Source of the DNA: an uncultured Bacilli bacterium
GTDB taxonomy: Bacteria; Bacillota_I; Bacilli_A; RF39; UBA660
DNA: 6,667 nucleotides
Assembly (NCBI GenBank): GCA_944351345.1
Contig: CALVPO010000080.1
Coordinates: 1-6,667 of the forward strand
Reading direction: 5' to 3'
Position 1 is the stretch's first letter. Every line of letters starts with the position of its first letter. Positions 1 to 6,636 of the stretch are shown here, in pieces. A program made the position numbers and the translations under genes. Under the pieces are notes generated by a model. It made no database searches, was not told where the DNA came from, and was given only the letters and a program-made list of their open reading frames with translations.

Positions 1-2380
1 CTACAGCTCTTTTATCAATTGGTAATATATAAGATATTATTTCATAATCAAATGTTATGGCAATAAACCAATCTTTAGAGCCAGTGATATAGAAATAATT
101 ATCTATACTTAGTAAATTATAATTTTCTTTATAAAAGTCTATTTCTTCTTTAGTATTATAATCGTATTCAATACTGGAATATGCTATACTGTTTATAAAT
201 ATTTCTATTCTTTCTTTATCTTCATCATGATTTTTATCATATATATATGGTATGTCTCTTTTCTGATAAAATTTCTTATTATCTATATTATAGTTGATTT
301 TGTTATTAGCAAATTTTTTTGTTATTATATAATTTGTTACATTTTCTTTATTATAATCTGTGTATATTTTTGTATTTAGTGGTATTGGTTTATCAAATTT
401 GATGCTTTCTAAGTTCATATTTTCCATAAATTCTTTCATATGTATATCTGTAATTGTTACGATTTCAATTTCTGATTCTGGATAGTTTATCCATGTTTTT
501 CCTACTTCTTTTAGAATGTTTATTAAGTTTATGGCTAAATTTTCGTCATGTATTCTAGGATCTATATTATTAATATTTAACATATTGCCATTCTTACTAA
601 AAGGAATAATATATTTTACATTATTATAATATAAATATAATATGCCGCCATTTGGTGATGTTAAACAATATTTTAAAAAATCCTCTCCTGCTGCTCCTAC
701 TTTTAGGCAATCACCTCCATCTATGCCTGCTGATAATAATGATTCATCTTGAAATGATACAACTTCAAATTTTGCATTGTTTAGTTCTCCTTTAATTTGA
801 GGATAAGTTGAATAAATTTTTTTCTTTCGTAATTTATGTAAATCTAAGACTCTTTGAACTATATCTTTAGGATCTTCAGTCATATATTTTCTTGAATTTA
901 ATATTTTTGATAATGTATTTAGAGTTATGTCTAATTCATCTGGTTTTAAGTTGTATAATAGTACTTTTGAGATATCGATAATATCTAATAATGAATACAT
1001 AGATAATTCTTTATTGGATTTTACTGCCTCTATTATTTTATAATAATTGTTTATGATGTTATATAATTCGTTATTTAGACCTAGTGCTTGTTTATTTAGT
1101 ACAAGTCTAAGTAAGCAGTCATTATCTCGCTTAAAGTTTCCTAATAAAAATTTAAGTAATTCTTTATCTTCAATTAATTGTCCTTTATTATTTAATTTTG
1201 TTTTAATGTTTATTTTGGAAAATATTGTATATATTTCGTTTACTGTTAGTGGTTGAGTCCTAACTTCTGATTTATAATATTTGTAATATTTATTTATATC
1301 TTTTTCTTTGTAATATTCTTCTCTTTTTTCTATTTCATCTATGATAAATTCTTTGATTATTTGTTCTTTTTTGGTAGTAGATTTTACTTCTGATAATTTA
1401 TTAGTTAATCTTTTTATAGCATTAGGAACATAATTTGGTTCTATTGTTAGACAAATATCTTCAAATATATAGTAATTTTTATTCTTTAGAGATTTTAGGA
1501 TTTCTTTTTCTATTCCATAATAATAAAATTTATTCTGATTATTTAATCTAAATCCTCTTCTTAAATCTTTATATAATTCATAACTTGCTTTCCTAAGAGA
1601 TTTTTCTGTTGAATAAGTATAAAAGTCTTCTATTATTTTTTTACTATTATCATAACCAAATATCATGTATAATTTAATTGCACTTACAAATATTTCTGTA
1701 CTATTATAATTATCATTTTTGTTTTTTAACAATTCTATTAATTTGGTTATATGACTTTTATTTACATTAATTAAGAAATCATAATCAAGAAATACGTTAT
1801 TATTTAAATATATATTTTTCCCGTGATTGCTTTTTACTTCTACTAAAATATTAAATTTTGTATAAATATATAACTCATATTTATTTTTTATTTTTAAGAA
1901 AACTAAGGAATTAAATTGTTTGTTGCTTTTTAGTAATTGTTTTAGGTTATTACTTACTTTGTATTTTTCTAATTCTTGATTAATGTCTATTTCAAAATAA
2001 TTGCCTGTAAGATTATATTTATTAATAAATATATAAAATTGATGATAATCAATTTTATTCAGGTAAGCTAATATTACTTTTTTTGCATATATTGATTCCT
2101 TTATATTTTCACTTCTTAGTATATAATCTTTTATATCATTACTTACTAGTTCTATTATTAATTTTTTATGTTTTGTTTGGGGAATTTGCATTATTTTATC
2201 AAATAATTTTTTATCATCTATTATTTTTTTCTTTATTTCTTCATTTACGTTTAAAAATAATAGATTGAAGGAAGGAATATCTAGTGTTTCAATAACATCT
2301 TTATTTTCATAATAATTAGATAAATTCATTTGTTTAAAGTAACTAATTTGTTTTAACTTTTCTATATTTGACTTAGACAT
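1..2380 (-). CDS. Large uncharacterised protein, C-terminus cut by the left edge; homologue of the 949-residue protein in this window
   Basis: I translated this frame codon by codon from the ATG at 2380: it is open for 793 residues and leaves the window without a stop, so the gene is partial and not broken. By comparison with its homologue at 3670-6519 only a few dozen residues are probably missing. The start is firm: an AAGGAG Shine-Dalgarno lies 10 bases upstream, inside the end of tadA, and only one base separates the tadA stop from this ATG, so the two genes should be cotranscribed. Residues 1 to about 400 are Lys/Asn/Ile/Leu-rich, look mainly helical and match nothing I recognise. Residues 406-793 align with residues 552-915 of the 949-residue protein: LKPDE (478-482), YSTYPQIKG (523-531), GGDC with Cys558, SPNGG (575-579), KNGN (596-599), VTI (641-643), DKPIPL (663-668) and TGSKDWF (766-772). 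No signal peptide or membrane segment is seen, so it is probably cytosolic. Function unknown. Confidence 0.9.
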   Translation of the reverse strand, partial: MSKSNIEKLKQISYFKQMNLSNYYENKDVIETLDIPSFNLLFLNVNEEIKKKIIDDKKLFDKIMQIPQTKHKKLIIELVSNDIKDYILRSENIKESIYAKKVILAYLNKIDYHQFYIFINKYNLTGNYFEIDINQELEKYKVSNNLKQLLKSNKQFNSLVFLKIKNKYELYIYTKFNILVEVKSNHGKNIYLNNNVFLDYDFLINVNKSHITKLIELLKNKNDNYNSTEIFVSAIKLYMIFGYDNSKKIIEDFYTYSTEKSLRKASYELYKDLRRGFRLNNQNKFYYYGIEKEILKSLKNKNYYIFEDICLTIEPNYVPNAIKRLTNKLSEVKSTTKKEQIIKEFIIDEIEKREEYYKEKDINKYYKYYKSEVRTQPLTVNEIYTIFSKINIKTKLNNKGQLIEDKELLKFLLGNFKRDNDCLLRLVLNKQALGLNNELYNIINNYYKIIEAVKSNKELSMYSLLDIIDISKVLLYNLKPDELDITLNTLSKILNSRKYMTEDPKDIVQRVLDLHKLRKKKIYSTYPQIKGELNNAKFEVVSFQDESLLSAGIDGGDCLKVGAAGEDFLKYCLTSPNGGILYLYYNNVKYIIPFSKNGNMLNINNIDPRIHDENLAINLINILKEVGKTWINYPESEIEIVTITDIHMKEFMENMNLESIKFDKPIPLNTKIYTDYNKENVTNYIITKKFANNKINYNIDNKKFYQKRDIPYIYDKNHDEDKERIEIFINSIAYSSIEYDYNTKEEIDFYKENYNLLSIDNYFYITGSKDWFIAITFDYEIISYILPIDKRAV

Positions 2381-2381
2381 A

Positions 2382-2822
2382 TTACATCTTCTCCTTAGTA
2401 TTTCTTTGCTCTTGGAAGAATTTTGATAATATATTTAGACATTCTTCTTTTAGAATTCCTTGTTTTATTGCTATTTTATGATTATTAATTTTTGTTAGAT
2501 AGCCAAATACATAATTATTAGTTCCATAGACTACTTTAGATATTCTTGATTGAATAATTGCTCCTGTACACATCATACATGGTTCTACTGTTGTATAGAG
2601 AGTACAGTCTTCTAAGTGCCAAGTATTTAGTTTTTGGCAAGCTTCATTTATTGCTAATATTTCAGCGTGATGAGTTGCTATGTTGTTTATTTCTTTTTTA
2701 TTATAGGCTGAGGCTATTATTTGGTTATTTTTTACTATGATGGAGCCTATTGGTACTTCATCAAGATTATAAGCTATTTGGGCTTGTTCTAATGCTTTTT
2801 TCATATAGTATTCATCATTCAT
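2382..2822 (-). CDS. tadA: tRNA-specific adenosine deaminase TadA
   Basis: TadA converts the wobble adenosine A34 of tRNA-Arg(ACG) to inosine; it is a cytosolic zinc-dependent dimer of the cytidine/deoxycytidylate deaminase fold. The frame shows the family's full set of motifs, numbered from the ATG at 2837: YYMKKAL (10-16), VPIGSIIV (28-35), the zinc/catalytic HAE (His57, Glu59), and PCMMC (Cys87, Cys90) followed by GAIIQSRI. The end, GILKEEC...FF...R, is also typical. I prefer the ATG at 2822 (146 residues) because a good promoter places transcription start at about 2835, on top of the earlier ATG, which also has no Shine-Dalgarno. The ATG at 2837 would give 151 residues. The usual Asp-x-Lys-x-Gly loop after VVYG is replaced by TNNYVFG, and the next loop is several residues shorter than in E. 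coli. It heads an operon with the downstream unknown gene, not with dnaX. Confidence 0.95.
   Translation of the reverse strand: MNDEYYMKKALEQAQIAYNLDEVPIGSIIVKNNQIIASAYNKKEINNIATHHAEILAINEACQKLNTWHLEDCTLYTTVEPCMMCTGAIIQSRISKVVYGTNNYVFGYLTKINNHKIAIKQGILKEECLNILSKFFQEQRNTKEKM
2391..2396 (-). promoter_or_regulatory. Ribosome binding site of the edge-truncated gene, inside the tadA 3' end
   Basis: On the minus strand the sequence reads AAGGAG, then 10 bases, then the ATG at 2380. It lies within the last codons of tadA, so translation of the downstream gene is probably coupled to tadA. It also fixes the start codon of the downstream gene. Confidence 0.8.
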
Positions 2823-2841
2823 AATAATCACATCCATATAT

Positions 2842-2870
2842 ATTGTATCACATTAATTTAATTAGAACAA
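2842..2870 (-). promoter_or_regulatory. Sigma-70-type extended -10 promoter for tadA and the gene after it
   Basis: On the minus strand there is a -35-like TTGTTC (2870-2865), a 17-base spacer, and a -10 TACAAT (2847-2842) preceded by TGA, which makes an extended -10. Transcription would start near 2835, giving a leader of about a dozen bases before the ATG at 2822. The -35 box matches the consensus only in its TTG half, which an extended -10 can offset. Confidence 0.65.
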
Positions 2871-2882
2871 ATGCATATGCAT
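2871..2882. repeat. Perfect 12-bp palindrome abutting the tadA promoter
   Basis: ATGCATATGCAT equals its own reverse complement and lies immediately upstream of the -35 hexamer of the tadA promoter. It could be a binding site for a dimeric regulator. In DNA this rich in A and T a 12-bp palindrome can also occur by chance, so the operator role is inference. Confidence 0.45.
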
Positions 2883-2919
2883 AAAAAGGATAACACATAA
2901 GTTTTAAATCTTATATGTT
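2883..2919 (-). terminator. Possible weak intrinsic terminator of the two-gene operon upstream
   Basis: On the minus strand AACATATAAG (2919-2910) and CTTATGTGTT (2901-2892) form a 10-bp stem with one U-G wobble and an 8-base loop, followed after four bases by a run of five T (2887-2883). It lies about 70 bases past the stop of the 222-residue gene and before the tadA promoter, the right place to end that transcript. The stem is AT-rich and the T run is short and offset, so efficiency is doubtful. Confidence 0.4.
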
Positions 2920-2947
2920 TTTTGTATACTAAATAGTATATAAAAAA
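2918..2947. repeat. 30-bp imperfect palindrome in the intergenic region
   Basis: On the plus strand six T, G and TATACT are followed by the loop AAAT and then AGTATA, T and six A. The arms pair over 13 positions with one G-T wobble on the plus strand. No T run follows the hairpin on either strand in the way a terminator needs. It shares its T run with the neighbouring stem, so the two structures would compete. It may be an mRNA 3'-end stabilising hairpin or a protein-binding site; nothing decides this. Confidence 0.45.
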
Positions 2948-2989
2948 TAAATATACTGAAATAGAATTATTTGTAAAAAGTATTGAAAA

Positions 2990-3658
2990 TTATTTATAGA
3001 CTCGGGTGTGTCTTTTTTTATTAGGACAAGTTGAAATTGCTCTTTGAGCTAATCCTTGTTCATTTTCATAGTTATATGCTTTCACATATACTAAATTGCC
3101 GGAAAAAGTGCATGTCACAGGTCTACCCATAATCCATTTAAAATGAACTGAGCCATCTTTGCTAGGTTTTGCAAAATATTCAAAATAATATTCTGCTATT
3201 TCTCTTGTCCAAGGCATTGGGTTATATTGTTCAAATCCCATACCAACTGGTGTGCTAGCATTATATAATGCTGCTAATACATCTGCTCTATCTTTATCAG
3301 AAATATCAATTACATCTTCTTCTATTTCATTATAGCCATAATCGACATCTGGTAAAGGTTCTTGTGTTAATCCTAATACTTCTCTATTGAATTTTTCTCT
3401 AAATTCATGAGCAAATTCTGGAGATGTACATTGTCTAACATATTGAGGTATAATTGTAATAAATCCTATTATGTTTTGCTTATTTCTTTCCTCATCTTGT
3501 AAAGCTATTTTAAAAGCTAAAACTAAAGTATCAACATCAACTTTATCTGGTATCATTCTAGCAAATCTATGATAAAATTCACTTTCTGCATTTTCTCTAC
3601 CTAAAATTGTTTCATGAGCTGATTCAAAACATTCTTTTGCATTTTCAAAATATAACAT
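2990..3658 (-). CDS. 222-residue protein of unknown function with an ALYNAS/GMGF C-terminal domain
   Basis: The function is not known. The protein has two parts. Residues 1 to about 100 are charged and look helical (for example SEFYHRFARMIPDKV, 26-40). After an acidic linker (about 101-122) comes a compact domain: DVLAALYNASTPVGMGF (126-142), PMPWTREIAEYYFEYF (147-162), FKWIMGRPV (173-181), and YNYENEQGLAQRAI (195-208), then a basic tail KKRHTRVYK. From memory, short stand-alone proteins with the pattern ALYNAS-x-P-x-G-x-GF, then (F/Y)-x-GR, then YDRDNG-x-GxA, occur in phages, plasmids and many bacteria without an assigned role; this domain looks like a diverged member, and I could not verify that. 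The start at 3658 has an AGGTGA Shine-Dalgarno that overlaps the stop of the 949-residue gene 11 bases upstream, so the two are probably translationally coupled and may act together. There is no signal peptide or membrane segment. Confidence 0.9.
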   Translation of the reverse strand: MLYFENAKECFESAHETILGRENAESEFYHRFARMIPDKVDVDTLVLAFKIALQDEERNKQNIIGFITIIPQYVRQCTSPEFAHEFREKFNREVLGLTQEPLPDVDYGYNEIEEDVIDISDKDRADVLAALYNASTPVGMGFEQYNPMPWTREIAEYYFEYFAKPSKDGSVHFKWIMGRPVTCTFSGNLVYVKAYNYENEQGLAQRAISTCPNKKRHTRVYK

Positions 3659-3665
3659 GTTTTTA

Positions 3666-3671
3666 TCACCT
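3666..3671 (-). promoter_or_regulatory. Ribosome binding site of the 222-residue gene, overlapping the upstream stop codon
   Basis: The minus strand reads TAGGTGA, in which TAG is the stop of the 949-residue gene and AGGTGA is the Shine-Dalgarno, seven bases before the ATG at 3658. The overlap points to translational coupling. Confidence 0.75.
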
Positions 3672-6519
3672 ACCTTTTATGATTCGTCAATTCCATTTTT
3701 TTTACAAACATTTCTTCATCTAAGTGCCCATACTTTGACATATATGAATCAAATTCTTTTTGAGTTTCTTCATTTCCTTGTAATGAACCGCTTTCAATAG
3801 TACCGTTAATATTAAATAATATATACCAACCATCACCTGTAATAATCTTTGAATATGATGTATAATCTATTGGAGTTTCTTCTCTATATAATTGATATCT
3901 TAAAGAATTAATATTAAGTGTTATTTCATCTAAAGTATCTATATCAGCCTTATTTACATCGTTAATAAATATTACTTTGTTTCTAGGATCTCTATATTTA
4001 GCTCCTACTACACCATATCTTGGTTCTTTTGGCATACTTCCAGCTAAAATTTGTTGTTTGTTAGAATCAGATACATATAAATTTGGTTCTAATGGTCTAG
4101 GAACGTCTCCTGTTACTTCCTCTAACCCATTAAATGTATAATCAGATTTTCCTATAGTAACTACTTTAACTTTTTGGATATCATCTTCTGTATATTGTGA
4201 AATATTTAACATTTCTCTTGCTGCTGTTTTATAAACATCAACTAATTTTATATCATCTTGATACATTCCATGGTAAGGATTACCTGCTTCAACGCTGTCA
4301 AAACAAATAACATCACCATTTCTCCATATCCAACTTTGTGTTAAAAATTGTCCTTTGTAATATACTACAAAAGTTCTTCCATTTTTAGATTGCATTGAAT
4401 GTTTAAGTGCTGAATATGAAATTCCCCTTATGACAAAACAGCAATGAGATAAATAACCTACAGCTACTGCCATAGGATCACCAAGTTCTAAAACTTTATA
4501 TGTAAAATTTCCTATTTGACCTTCAACTTTTGGAATTGTTGAATACCATCTATTTCTTGCATCTTTACATAAGCCAATTGCCTCAGATAATAATACCGGA
4601 TTTAGTGTATTCATTTCTGTTAAAGCACGTTTAAATTTTATCTCATCAGGTTTTAATTCTATAGGTAAATCTACATCTTCAAAATATTTAACAATTCTCT
4701 TAACACTTAATATTCCATTACATTCTTTTTTTATCTCTTCAAAAGTATTACAAAACTCTGTGAATTTTTTTTCAAATTTAGGAATTTCTCCTCTTAACAT
4801 TCTATTAATTACTGAATTTTGCTCATTCATCATGCCTAGGCCAAATAAATAATTTAACAATTCCTCATTTGTATTTGGCGTTCCATCCTCATTAATAGAA
4901 ATAGTATCATATTTTAAACCATCAAATAAGTTTTCCATTCTATTTCCCTGTATATTAGATTCCAATAAATATTTACCTTTATCTTTTCCAAAATAACATA
5001 GTAATTGTAATCCCATTCGTTCAATAAAAGATAAATTATCTGCATTAGTATTAATTCTATTAATTGCATTTTTCCATTTAATAACTGGGCTAATATTTAA
5101 TTTTACTAATTGTTCGTCTGTTAAGAAATTGGTTATATAATCCGCATTATCAATTAGTTGTCCACTTTTTGATAAATATATTAAACCTTTATATGTTTCA
5201 ATCATATAAACTTTATCAAATGGGATACTACCTTTTGCTAATCTATAGAATACTCCGTTTAATGATACATTTTCTAAATAAGTTCCATCTTTCTTACTTC
5301 TTTCAATTAAATCATTTGTAAATTTATTTCTTAATTCTAAAAACACCATATCCTTATCATTAATTTCCCTAGCTCTTAATAGTTTTCCACAAGCAATAAT
5401 AGCTTCAATATAATCATCATATATTAATTTATTTTTTTTATCTTTTCCTATATTAGCTACTAATAATTTAAAATCTTCATAAGAATATAATTTTTCATTA
5501 CATTTTTTAACGAATCTATTAATTATTTCTGCTATTGTTTTTTTATTTATATATTTTGATATATCGATATCAGAATAAGCAATATCTAAAAATTCTAATA
5601 CAACATTTGCGGTGAATTCATTTACTTTATAATGTGCATGATTATCAAATAATGATAAAGTTTCTTTAATACCCATTTCATGAAATTTAGTTTTGAATAG
5701 AGCAAATAATTTGCTATCTGATAATGTTTTAGTTTCATCTACATCATAACTATAGGAATATGAACCTAAATATTTATATCTAGTAAATAGTAATTTAAAA
5801 ATTGAAATAGATGCTTTATTAACTTTATTATTATAAATCTCTAAAAATCTATTTAAAGTATCAATTTTTGTTGCTTTCAATAAAATAAATTTAATTAAAT
5901 CATCAGCTGGTAATTTCGTTAACCTTTCTTTTTCATTTAATAATATATCTAACACTTTAGATTCATTCATATCTTCCATTTCCAATAAAATATCATCTTC
6001 TAAAGATTCTGGAAATATTTCTTTTAGTTTGATTCTTGCTTCATCACAAACAGAATAATAAAAATTTAAAAACATATTATCTTTACAATCAAGATCAGTT
6101 TTATATCTATCAATAGCTTTTAATTGCATATCTTCTGATAAGTTAATTATGCAAGTTTCAACTAAAGAAGAAGTTAATTCCTTATGATAATTATTAAGTA
6201 ATTTCATAATACTTTCAGAATCCATTTGACCAATAGATTCAATCCAAATAATCATAGGAAATTCTTTCATATTATCAAATGATGCTTTACTCCATTCGTT
6301 TTTTTCTCTAGTCATAAAAACTAAATATATTAATGCTTTACGGAATGTTTCTTTCTTAATTTGTTTTTGAACATTAACTTTATGACTCAAAATATCTAAC
6401 ACTCTTTGTTTTTCATAAAAATTTTTAAATCCTGTATTTTTTTGATATTCTTTAACTAAAGCTGATGCTTTATGAAGTGGCAATCTAAGAATACTATTTA
6501 ATAGAATTTCGAATTTCAT
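3670..6519 (-). CDS. 949-residue uncharacterised protein with a conserved Cys-containing C-terminal module
   Basis: I do not recognise a characterised family. Residues 1 to about 540 look almost wholly helical, with runs such as ESIMKLLNNYHKEL and EIINRFVKKCNEKL, and may be a helical-repeat scaffold. The C-terminal part is shared with the protein encoded at 1-2380. It contains LKPDE (622-626), RNRWYSTIPKVEG (655-667), LSHCC (690-694), SKNG (711-714), QSWIWRNGD (728-736), FDSVEAG (740-746), VVTIG (786-790), a proline-rich DVPRPLEPNLYVSDSNKQQ (805-823) and TGDGWYILF (894-902). The pattern TIP-x-x-G, then [TS]-x-CC, then QSW-x-WR, then D-x-[IV]E recalls uncharacterised proteins of phages and gut bacteria, from memory only. 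There is no signal peptide or membrane helix, so it is probably cytosolic. The start has a strong purine-rich Shine-Dalgarno just upstream, and the frame ends with TAG. It is the first gene of a likely two-gene operon with the 222-residue protein. Cys694 is the one cysteine kept in the homologue, so it is the best candidate for a functional residue, but catalysis is not shown. Confidence 0.92.
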   Translation of the reverse strand: MKFEILLNSILRLPLHKASALVKEYQKNTGFKNFYEKQRVLDILSHKVNVQKQIKKETFRKALIYLVFMTREKNEWSKASFDNMKEFPMIIWIESIGQMDSESIMKLLNNYHKELTSSLVETCIINLSEDMQLKAIDRYKTDLDCKDNMFLNFYYSVCDEARIKLKEIFPESLEDDILLEMEDMNESKVLDILLNEKERLTKLPADDLIKFILLKATKIDTLNRFLEIYNNKVNKASISIFKLLFTRYKYLGSYSYSYDVDETKTLSDSKLFALFKTKFHEMGIKETLSLFDNHAHYKVNEFTANVVLEFLDIAYSDIDISKYINKKTIAEIINRFVKKCNEKLYSYEDFKLLVANIGKDKKNKLIYDDYIEAIIACGKLLRAREINDKDMVFLELRNKFTNDLIERSKKDGTYLENVSLNGVFYRLAKGSIPFDKVYMIETYKGLIYLSKSGQLIDNADYITNFLTDEQLVKLNISPVIKWKNAINRINTNADNLSFIERMGLQLLCYFGKDKGKYLLESNIQGNRMENLFDGLKYDTISINEDGTPNTNEELLNYLFGLGMMNEQNSVINRMLRGEIPKFEKKFTEFCNTFEEIKKECNGILSVKRIVKYFEDVDLPIELKPDEIKFKRALTEMNTLNPVLLSEAIGLCKDARNRWYSTIPKVEGQIGNFTYKVLELGDPMAVAVGYLSHCCFVIRGISYSALKHSMQSKNGRTFVVYYKGQFLTQSWIWRNGDVICFDSVEAGNPYHGMYQDDIKLVDVYKTAAREMLNISQYTEDDIQKVKVVTIGKSDYTFNGLEEVTGDVPRPLEPNLYVSDSNKQQILAGSMPKEPRYGVVGAKYRDPRNKVIFINDVNKADIDTLDEITLNINSLRYQLYREETPIDYTSYSKIITGDGWYILFNINGTIESGSLQGNEETQKEFDSYMSKYGHLDEEMFVKKMELTNHKR

Positions 6520-6521
6520 AG

Positions 6522-6530
6522 CTCCCCCTT
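6522..6530 (-). promoter_or_regulatory. Strong ribosome binding site of the 949-residue gene
   Basis: The minus strand reads AAGGGGGAG, two bases before the ATG at 6519; the core AGGGGG leaves a spacer of four bases. It supports this ATG as the start. Confidence 0.7.
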
Positions 6531-6548
6531 ACAACTGCTTAATATACT

Positions 6549-6554
6549 ATCATA
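6549..6554 (-). promoter_or_regulatory. Possible -10 box for the 949/222-residue operon
   Basis: TATGAT on the minus strand lies about 30 bases before the ATG, between the upstream terminator hairpin and the gene, so a start near 6542 would give a short leader. No convincing -35 hexamer sits at 16-18 bases; the candidates there are plain A/T sequence. A second option is TTGTTA-17-TATGAA, which overlaps the terminator hairpin. Confidence 0.3.
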
Positions 6555-6604
6555 CCCCCTAAAAAAATACAATAATTTGTTAAAAAAATCATTTCATAAT
6601 CTAG

Positions 6605-6636
6605 AAAAAAACTATTAACAAATTTGTGTTAATAGT
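6605..6636 (-). terminator. Intrinsic terminator of a gene beyond the right edge
   Basis: On the minus strand ACTATTAACA and TGTTAATAGT form a perfect 10-bp stem around a 6-base loop (CAAATT), directly followed by six T (6610-6605). The stem has few G-C pairs, as expected in this genome. It implies a minus-strand gene ending to the right of the window, and so an independent promoter for the 949-residue gene. On the plus strand no T run follows, so it should act in one direction only. The rest of 6520-6667 shows no coding sequence. Confidence 0.7.

Noticed and set aside
1047..1256. Plus-strand open frame of 69 codons
   Set aside because: It lies entirely opposite the continuous minus-strand gene at 1-2380, has low-complexity Leu/Ser/Phe composition typical of antisense AT-rich DNA, and resembles no known protein.
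2083..2268. Plus-strand open frame of 61 codons that looks like a membrane peptide
   Set aside because: The hydrophobic run is the antisense of Lys/Asn/Ile-rich codons of the minus-strand gene; there is no independent evidence for it.
1..2380. A 2.4-kb non-coding stretch or a decayed pseudogene
   Set aside because: Codon-by-codon reading of the minus strand shows no in-frame stop from 2380 to the window edge; it is an intact gene cut by the boundary.
2558..2740. Plus-strand open frame of 60 codons
   Set aside because: It is the antisense shadow of the conserved core of tadA.
2382..2837. Other deaminases: guanine deaminase or cytidine deaminase
   Set aside because: VPIGSIIV, HHAEILAI, TVEPCMMC-x-GAII-x-SRI and GIL-x-EEC are the TadA arrangement; only the later loop departs from it.
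2892..2923. Plus-strand intrinsic terminator (stem followed by six T)
   Set aside because: There is no plus-strand gene for it to end, and the stem has a C-A mismatch in that sense, whereas the minus-strand sense forms a wobble pair.
4225..4480. Assigning the giant proteins to the PcfJ-like family
   Set aside because: The His-Cys followed by a Gln and Trp strand is only loosely similar, and the homologue lacks the His, Gln and Trp residues; this is not enough to name the family.
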